NCBI GenBank assembly: GCA_964437095.1
Contig: CAYTFH010000006.1
Span: 58,173 to 122,172 of the forward strand
Direction of reading: 5' to 3'
Length of the DNA: 64,000 bases
DNA from: Tepidifontimicrobium sp964437095
GTDB lineage: Bacteria; Sysuimicrobiota; Sysuimicrobiia; Sysuimicrobiales; Sysuimicrobiaceae
Notes under the pieces: model-generated
Database searches by the model: none
What the model was told of the DNA's origin: nothing
What the model saw: only the letters and a program-made list of their open reading frames with translations
Program-made: the position numbers and the translations under genes
Shown here: positions 59,025-64,000 of the stretch, piece after piece
Position numbering within the stretch: the first letter of the stretch is position 1
Layout of the letters: each line of letters begins with the position of its first letter

Positions 59025-60194
59025 TCACCTCCCGTGCTCGCCGCTCGTCCCTTGGCCCAGCCGCAACGCCCCTGCCGCGAGCGCGGCCAGCACCATCACC
59101 ACCGCCGCGGAGCCGAAGGCCGCGCCCTCCCCCGCCACGCCCAGCAACCCGTTGCCCCACACGGGGCCCACCATCCGGCCCAGGCTCTCCAGGGTGCTGG
59201 CCACCCCTTGTACCGCGCCCTGCTCGTGGCGATCCGCAGACCGGCTGATGAGGGACACCAGCGCGGGGTTGGAGATCCCCGCGCCCACCGCGGCGACCAG
59301 CGTGCTCACCACGAAGGCAACTTCCTGCCGCGCTTGGGAGGCTGCCAGGAGGCTCCACCCCGCCACCATCAAGCCCGCCGCCAGGGCCCGGCGCTCGCCC
59401 CACCGCCGCACCACCGGGCCCACCAAGCCCAGCTGCACCAGAGCGCCCACGGTCCCCCACAGGGCCAAAAGGTAGCCCGTGTGGGTGGCATCCATGCCGA
59501 AGCGGTGGTGGACGAACAGCGCGAAGGCGGTCTGGTACACCGCGGCGGTGGCCCAGTACAGGAAGTCCACGCCCAGCAGCGCCCGCAGCCCGGGACGCCG
59601 CACCACCTCGGGGAGGTGCCGCCACCCGGGGCCGGACCCCGCCCGGACCCGGTGCACGGTCTCCGGCAACCACCACCACGCCAACGCCATGGCGACAACG
59701 GTGAGGCCCACCGCAGCCCACGCGGGGGTGGCATACCCGAACCGGGAGAGGGCCCCGCCCAGGGCGGGGCCCGCCACGAACCCGATGCCGAAGGCCGCCC
59801 CGATCAGGGCGAAGCTGCGGGCGCGGTCTTCCTCCTCGGTGACGTCCGCGATGTACGCGCGGGCGGTGGAGATGTTGCCGCCGGACAGCCCGTCCACGAT
59901 CCGCGCCGCGAACAGCACGGCAAGGTTCTTGGCCAGGGCGAGCAGGACGAAGCTGGCCGCGGTACCCAGCAGGCTCAGCAGCAGCACGGGCCTGCGGCCC
60001 CACCGGTCCGACCACGCCCCCAGGACCGGAGCCGCCAGCAACTGGCACGCCGAGTAGGCCGCGAACAGCAGGCCCACCTGCAGGGGCGTGGCGCCCAGGG
60101 AGCGGGCGTAGAAGGGCAGAAGCGGGATGACGATCCCGAAGCCCACCAAGTTCGCGAGGACGGTCAGGAAGATGGCCAGCAGCGGCCGGCTCAC
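59025..60194 (-). CDS. MFS transporter (drug-efflux type)
   Basis: A 389-residue transporter with 12 predicted transmembrane segments. The loop 2-3 motif is GAWSDRWGRRPVLLLSLLG (residues ~60-78), the motif near helix 5 is AAFGIGFVAGPALGG, and the opening is LANLVGFGIVIPLLPFYA, typical of TetA/multidrug-type exporters driven by protons. Substrate unknown. GTG at 60194 is six bases after CATAAT on the minus strand and has no ribosome site. Confidence 0.85.
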   Translation of the reverse strand: MSRPLLAIFLTVLANLVGFGIVIPLLPFYARSLGATPLQVGLLFAAYSACQLLAAPVLGAWSDRWGRRPVLLLSLLGTAASFVLLALAKNLAVLFAARIVDGLSGGNISTARAYIADVTEEEDRARSFALIGAAFGIGFVAGPALGGALSRFGYATPAWAAVGLTVVAMALAWWWLPETVHRVRAGSGPGWRHLPEVVRRPGLRALLGVDFLYWATAAVYQTAFALFVHHRFGMDATHTGYLLALWGTVGALVQLGLVGPVVRRWGERRALAAGLMVAGWSLLAASQARQEVAFVVSTLVAAVGAGISNPALVSLISRSADRHEQGAVQGVASTLESLGRMVGPVWGNGLLGVAGEGAAFGSAAVVMVLAALAAGALRLGQGTSGEHGR

Positions 60195-60200
60195 CAGACC

Positions 60201-60206
60201 ATTATG
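60201..60206 (-). promoter_or_regulatory. -10 element of MFS operon, leaderless
   Basis: CATAAT (60206-60201, minus strand) followed by six bases and the GTG at 60194. The -35 region is weak. It is back to back with TACAAT at 60240-60245 on the plus strand for the Memo-family gene. Confidence 0.45.
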
Positions 60207-60260
60207 CCACCGGCCTCTCCACGGACCTGTGCGGTTGGCTACAATTCCGCACCGGAAGCC

Positions 60261-61462
60261 ATGTCCAGCCTCCCCCGGCTGCGCGCTCTGGACCTGGTGC
60301 CCGTACGGGTGGGCGGCCGTCCCGCGGTGGCGGTCCGGGACCCGGAAGGCTTGGTGGACGACACTCTCCTTCTGCCCGCGGAGGTGGCGGAGGTAGCGCT
60401 GCTGCTGGACGGCCGGCGGGACGCCCTGGACGTGCAGGTGGAGTACGCCCGCAGGCACCGCGGGGCGCTGCTGTTCACCTCCGACATCCAGCGCATCGTG
60501 GAGGAGCTGGACCGCCGCGGGTTGCTGGAGACCGAACGCGCACACCGGCGGCGCCTGGCCGTGGAGGAGGCCTTCCGGCGGGCGCCCGAGCGGCCCCGTA
60601 CTTCGCGGGCCGGTCGTACCCCTCAGACCCCCAGCGGCTGCGGGCCCAGCTGCAGGCGTACCTTGCGGCCGTGGACTCCCGGCGGTTGCCGGAGCGGCCG
60701 CCCCGCGGCGGGGTGGCCCCGCACGTGGACTTCCACCGCGGCGGGACGTGCTACGGGTGGGCGTACGCGGCCCTGGCCCGTTCCCGCGCCACCACCTTCT
60801 TGCTGTTGGGCGTGGCCCACGCGGGCGCCCCCCACCCCTTTGCCCTGTGTACCAAGCCGTACCGCACGCCGCTAGGCGTCCTCCCCGTGGACCGGGAGTG
60901 GGTGGAGGAGCTGTTGGCAGAGGTCCCGGAGTTCGGGGAGGGTGAAGTTGCCCACCGCGCGGAACACTCCCTGGAGTTCCAGGCGGTGTTCCTGCAGGTG
61001 GCCCTGGCGGGCCGGCCCGTGCGGGTGGTCCCCGTGCTGTGTTCCGCCTTCGAGCAGTGGGCGGGGCACAACTCCCCGCGCGCCGCGGAGGCCGTGGAGC
61101 GGGGGCTTGCGGCTTTGCGCCGGAGCTTCTCGACGCGCGCGGACCGCGCCGCCGTGGTGGTGGGCGTGGACCTGAGCCACGTGGGGCCGCGCTTCGGGGA
61201 CCCGGAGCCCCCGGACTCCACCCTGGCCCTGCGGACGTCCGCGGGCGACCACCGGGCTTTGGAGTACGCCCTGCGCGGGGACCCGGAGAGGTTCTGGGAG
61301 GAGGTGGCGGGTTCCGGCAACCCCCAGCGCATCGACGCCACCAGCGCCCTGTACGCGGCCCTGCGGATCCTGGAACCGGTGCGCGGGGAACTGCTGCACT
61401 ACGCCCAGGCAGCCGACCCCGCGGGCGGCATCGTGAGCTTCGCCAGCTTGGCCCTCTACTGA
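60261..61462 (+). pseudogene. Memo-family protein (AmmeMemoRadiSam B), frameshifted
   Basis: Frame 1 from ATG 60261 encodes a PqqD-like N-terminal domain (LRALDLVPVRVGGRPAVAVR to AVEEAFRRAPERP). The Memo domain continues in another frame from about 60597: YFAGRSYPSDPQRL, GGVAPHVDFHRGGTCYGWAY, VGVDLSHVGPRFG, IDATSALYAALRIL. Adding one C to the CCCC run at 60594-60597 restores a single ~400-residue protein of normal length. It may be a true frameshift or an assembly/sequencing indel. All downstream Memo blocks look conserved, which favours a recent event or an error. Confidence 0.75.
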
Positions 61463-61504
61463 GGCCGCACCGGCCACCCGGCGCGGGATGCCGCGGCGGC
61501 GCCC

Positions 61505-62161
61505 CTACACCAGCCGTTCGCCCAACCGGCCCACGGCGGCCAGCACCACCACCGCCACCGCGCTCAGCAACAGCGCCAGCCCCGTGGCGGCGTCCCAGCG
61601 GCCGGCCTGCACCGCGTCGTACAGGGCGATGGGGAGGGTCTGGGTGCGGCCTGGGATGTTGCCCGCCACCATGAGGGTGGTCCCGAAGTCGCCCAAAGCC
61701 CGGGCGAAGGCCAGGGCGATCCCCGCCAGGACGCCCCTGCGGCCCAGGGGCAGGAGGATGCGCAGGAACTGCTGCAGCCCCCCTGCCCCGTCCAGCCGCG
61801 CCGCCTCCAGAACCTGCCCGTCCACGTCCTCGAAGGCCCCACGGGCGGTACGCACCACCAGGGGCAAGGACGGCAGGGCCGCGGCCACCACGGCTCCCTG
61901 CCACGTGAACACCAAAGGCGTCCCGAAGGTCGCCTCCACCCACATCCCCAGCGGTCGGTTGCGGCTCAACCCCACCAGCAGGTAGTAGCCCAGGACCGTG
62001 GGCGGCAGGGTGATGGGCAGGGACGTCAGGGCTTCCACCAGGCCGCGGCCGGGGAAGCGCACCGTGGCCAGCAGGTACGCCACCGCCACGCCCACAAGGC
62101 CCGCCAGGACCGTGGCGGAGGAGGCCACCCTCAGGGAGATCCACAGGGGCGCAAGGTCCAC
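61505..62161 (-). CDS. modB: Molybdate-type ABC transporter permease
   Basis: A 218-residue permease with about five hydrophobic segments. The ModB signature ALTSLPITLPPTVLGYYLL (residues ~44-62) and the EAA loop EAARLDGAGGLQQFLRILLP (~118-137), with FARALGDFGTTLMVAGNIPG, are clear. It imports molybdate or tungstate received from ModA. The GTG shares its first base with the last base of the modA stop (TAGTG). No ModC-type ATPase gene follows. Confidence 0.9.
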   Translation of the reverse strand: MDLAPLWISLRVASSATVLAGLVGVAVAYLLATVRFPGRGLVEALTSLPITLPPTVLGYYLLVGLSRNRPLGMWVEATFGTPLVFTWQGAVVAAALPSLPLVVRTARGAFEDVDGQVLEAARLDGAGGLQQFLRILLPLGRRGVLAGIALAFARALGDFGTTLMVAGNIPGRTQTLPIALYDAVQAGRWDAATGLALLLSAVAVVVLAAVGRLGERLV

Positions 62162-62943
62162 TAGGGAGCCTCCCCGGGCAGCAGGAACCCGTACCGCCGC
62201 ATCACCGGACGCCCCTCCGGGCTCACCACGAACTGCACGAAGCTGCGGGCCTGCTCTCGCCGGGCCGACCGCGCCACGACCCCCGCCGCCTGCCGGATGG
62301 GGTCGTGCAGGGCCTGCGGGACCAGCCAGTACCGGCCTGTCCGCGAGAGCTGAGGGGCCAGGGCCAAAGACAGGGCCACGAGCCCCACCTCCGCGTTGCC
62401 GGACTCCACCAGCTGCCAGGCGAGGCTGACGTTGTCCGCGTACACGAGCTTGTGCCGGACTCGCGGGTACAGCCCGGACCGCACCAGGACCTGGCGCGCT
62501 GCCTCGCCGTACGGCGCGTGCTCGGGGTTGGCCAGGGCCACGTACCGCACCCGGGGGTGCAGGAGCACCTTCAAGCCGCCGTCCACGGGCAGCCCGCTGT
62601 CCCGCCGCACCCACAGCACGATGCGGCCCACCGCGTACAGCTGGACCGAGTCCGGCACCACGGCGCCCCGGGCCACCAACCGTTGCACGAAGGCCTCGTT
62701 GGCGGAGAACAGGGCGTCGAAAGGCGCCCCGTGCTCCACCTGGAAGGCCAGCTGGCCGGAAGACCCGAAGGAGAAGGTCACGGGGATGCCGCGAACCTTG
62801 CCGAAGATCGCGCCCAGCTCCTGGAAGGCGAAGCGCAGGTCCGCCGCCGCAGCCACCACCAGCCCGGGGTCTCGCGGCGCCAGCGGTGCGGTCCCTGAGG
62901 CGAGCACAACCGCCACCAACGCGGCCGCGAGCTTCCCGGTCAC
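62161..62943 (-). CDS. modA: Molybdate-type ABC transporter substrate-binding protein
   Basis: A 260-residue secreted receptor. The signal peptide runs to about residue 22, then VVAAAADLRFAFQELGAIF and VTFSFGSSGQLAFQVEHGAPFDALFSANE, the ModA fold with the SSG oxyanion-binding loop, and LANPEHAPYGEAARQVL. It binds molybdate or tungstate. It starts eight bases after the regulator gene, in the same operon. Confidence 0.9.
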   Translation of the reverse strand: MTGKLAAALVAVVLASGTAPLAPRDPGLVVAAAADLRFAFQELGAIFGKVRGIPVTFSFGSSGQLAFQVEHGAPFDALFSANEAFVQRLVARGAVVPDSVQLYAVGRIVLWVRRDSGLPVDGGLKVLLHPRVRYVALANPEHAPYGEAARQVLVRSGLYPRVRHKLVYADNVSLAWQLVESGNAEVGLVALSLALAPQLSRTGRYWLVPQALHDPIRQAAGVVARSARREQARSFVQFVVSPEGRPVMRRYGFLLPGEAP

Positions 62944-62950
62944 CGCGCAC

Positions 62951-64000
62951 CTACCCGCTCAAGCGCCGCACGTCGCCCGCGGGAGTGGGATCGTAGCCGA
63001 GGGCCCTGAGCTCCCGGCGGAACGTAGGGTGTTGCAGGACCTCCAGGAAACGCTGCACCGGCTCCCAGTCCGTCAGATCCTCCGGGACCACCAGGTCGTA
63101 CCGGCGCTCTTCCACGGGCAAGAAGTCCAGGCCGTAGCTGCGGGCCACGGGCAGCACGCCCGGACCCGCGTCCGCGAGCCCTCCGGCCACCGCCTCCGCC
63201 ACCGCCACGTGGCTCGCGAGTTCCCGCCCGTACCCGCGGACCCGATCCCGCGGTACCCGCGCCTTCTCGAGCCAGCGGTCGAACACGGACCGCGCTCCGG
63301 AGCCCACCTCGCGGTTCACCACCGTGAGCCCGGGGCGCAGCAGGTCCTCCGGGGCTCGCAGCCGCACGCCGGGCCGCAGCATGAGACCTTCCGCCCAGCG
63401 AGCGACCGCGACCACCACCGCGGGTCCTCCGCCGAACCACCTGCGCAGCACCCGCTCGCCCCGGGGGTCTTCCGGAGGCTCGAGGTGCGTGCCCGCGGCG
63501 TGCACCGTCCCGTCGCGGGCGGCCCGCAACGCGCGGGCGCTGCCCACAACGAGCCAGTGCACGTACAGCCCGGCCCGCCGCTCCAACAGCTCCCCCGCCA
63601 GGCGCAGCGCCGGGTCGCAGCCCGCCACCAGCAGCACTCGTTCCGGCGGCACACCCGGGGAACACGGCAGCACCCGCGCCCACCGGCCTTCCCGGCCCAC
63701 GAGGGTGCCGTCCGCAGGCAGGGCCGCGTCCGCACCCCGCAGGGGCCAGGCCACGAGCCTGTCCCGCACCCGGCCCAAACGCACCCGGGCCGCGGAGGGT
63801 CCGGGTTCCGCCAGCACCACGTGCAACGCCCGAGGCGTGGACGGCACGAACAGGTCCTCCACGGCACAGCCCAAAGCCTGGGCCAGGCGCAGGGCCACCG
63901 CGGTGTTGGGCACGTAGCGCCCGGACTCGACCGCCGAGAGCGCCTGACGCGAAAGCCCGCAGGCCCGGGCCAGCTCGGCCTGCGACCACCCCCGGGCTTC
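62951..64000 (-). CDS. HTH regulator fused to periplasmic-binding-like domain (partial at right edge)
   Basis: The readable ~349 residues begin inside an XRE-type helix-turn-helix (GWSQAELARACGLSRQALSA then VESGRYVPNTAVALRLAQAL) and continue with a PBP-like domain related to COG1910 (VLLVAGCDPALRLAGELLER, EDLLRPGLTVVNREVGSGAR, GLADAGPGVLPVARSYGLDF, VVPEDLTDWEPVQRFLEVL). The N-terminus lies beyond the window. Proteins of this build are thought to sense the oxyanion directly and control adjacent mod genes, replacing ModE. Position immediately upstream of modA supports that. Confidence 0.8.
   Translation of the reverse strand, partial: EARGWSQAELARACGLSRQALSAVESGRYVPNTAVALRLAQALGCAVEDLFVPSTPRALHVVLAEPGPSAARVRLGRVRDRLVAWPLRGADAALPADGTLVGREGRWARVLPCSPGVPPERVLLVAGCDPALRLAGELLERRAGLYVHWLVVGSARALRAARDGTVHAAGTHLEPPEDPRGERVLRRWFGGGPAVVVAVARWAEGLMLRPGVRLRAPEDLLRPGLTVVNREVGSGARSVFDRWLEKARVPRDRVRGYGRELASHVAVAEAVAGGLADAGPGVLPVARSYGLDFLPVEERRYDLVVPEDLTDWEPVQRFLEVLQHPTFRRELRALGYDPTPAGDVRRLSG

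Noticed and set aside
59025..62144. A single ~1039-codon open frame on the minus strand covering the MFS gene and the Memo gene
   Set aside because: Only the left third (59025-60194) encodes a real transporter; the rest is low-complexity Pro/Gly/Arg sequence antisense to the Memo-family gene.

Overview
The window is very GC-rich (about 70% by eye), densely coding and rich in GTG starts. Its core gene order matches the origin-proximal block of Bacillota such as Bacillus subtilis: DUF951 (yyzM), ychF (engD), rpsF, ssb, rpsR, DUF2232 (yybS), rplI, dnaB. Together with a KimA-type potassium importer and an FMN riboswitch in front of a RibU-like protein, this suggests a high-GC, probably thermophilic member of Bacillota or a related deep lineage. 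This placement is an inference; no rRNA gene is present.

Region 1 (0-17.7 kb) is ordinary housekeeping and transport: kimA, a lipoprotein, a B3/B4-domain protein, two metallo-beta-lactamase-fold hydrolases, a two-gene nucleotidyltransferase module, a TAXI-type TRAP transporter with its DUF1850 partner, an enoyl-CoA hydratase, a YyaL-like thioredoxin-domain protein, DUF309, an M20 peptidase, an alpha/beta hydrolase and a methyltransferase.

Region 2 (17.7-24.3 kb) is an eroded island. It holds an intact tRNA-Ser(GCT), a copy of the 5' end of that tRNA, an internally deleted Uma2-type gene, two toxin-antitoxin loci that each carry lesions, a further vapC fragment, and, in the middle, an intact-looking four-gene pseudopilin operon.

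Region 3 (24.4-45 kb) is mostly catabolic. An ABC importer of the iron/2-aminoethylphosphonate class is followed by an FAD-dependent amine/amino-acid oxidoreductase. Then comes a large myo-inositol cluster: iolB, iolC, an IclR regulator, iolD, a Thermotoga IolM-like dehydrogenase, a sugar-type ABC importer, iolG and a sugar isomerase-like protein on the minus strand, with iolE divergent. An inositol-monophosphatase-family gene lies just beyond. Between them is an FMN riboswitch with its own promoter and terminator controlling a RibU-like S component.

Region 4 (45-64 kb) carries the replication/ribosome block. dnaB is interrupted at its Walker A lysine by a 343-residue intein whose homing-endonuclease motifs are decayed. 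Four CCTGTGGA repeats resembling DnaA boxes precede dnaB, and a LonC-type protease sits between rplI and dnaB. Beyond the block are a spermidine-synthase-like protein, a thioredoxin-like protein, an MFS transporter, a frameshifted Memo-family gene, and a molybdate-type modAB pair with a fused HTH/periplasmic-binding-domain regulator that runs off the right edge.

Several genes start 6-9 bases after a good -10 hexamer, which suggests that leaderless transcription is common in this organism.
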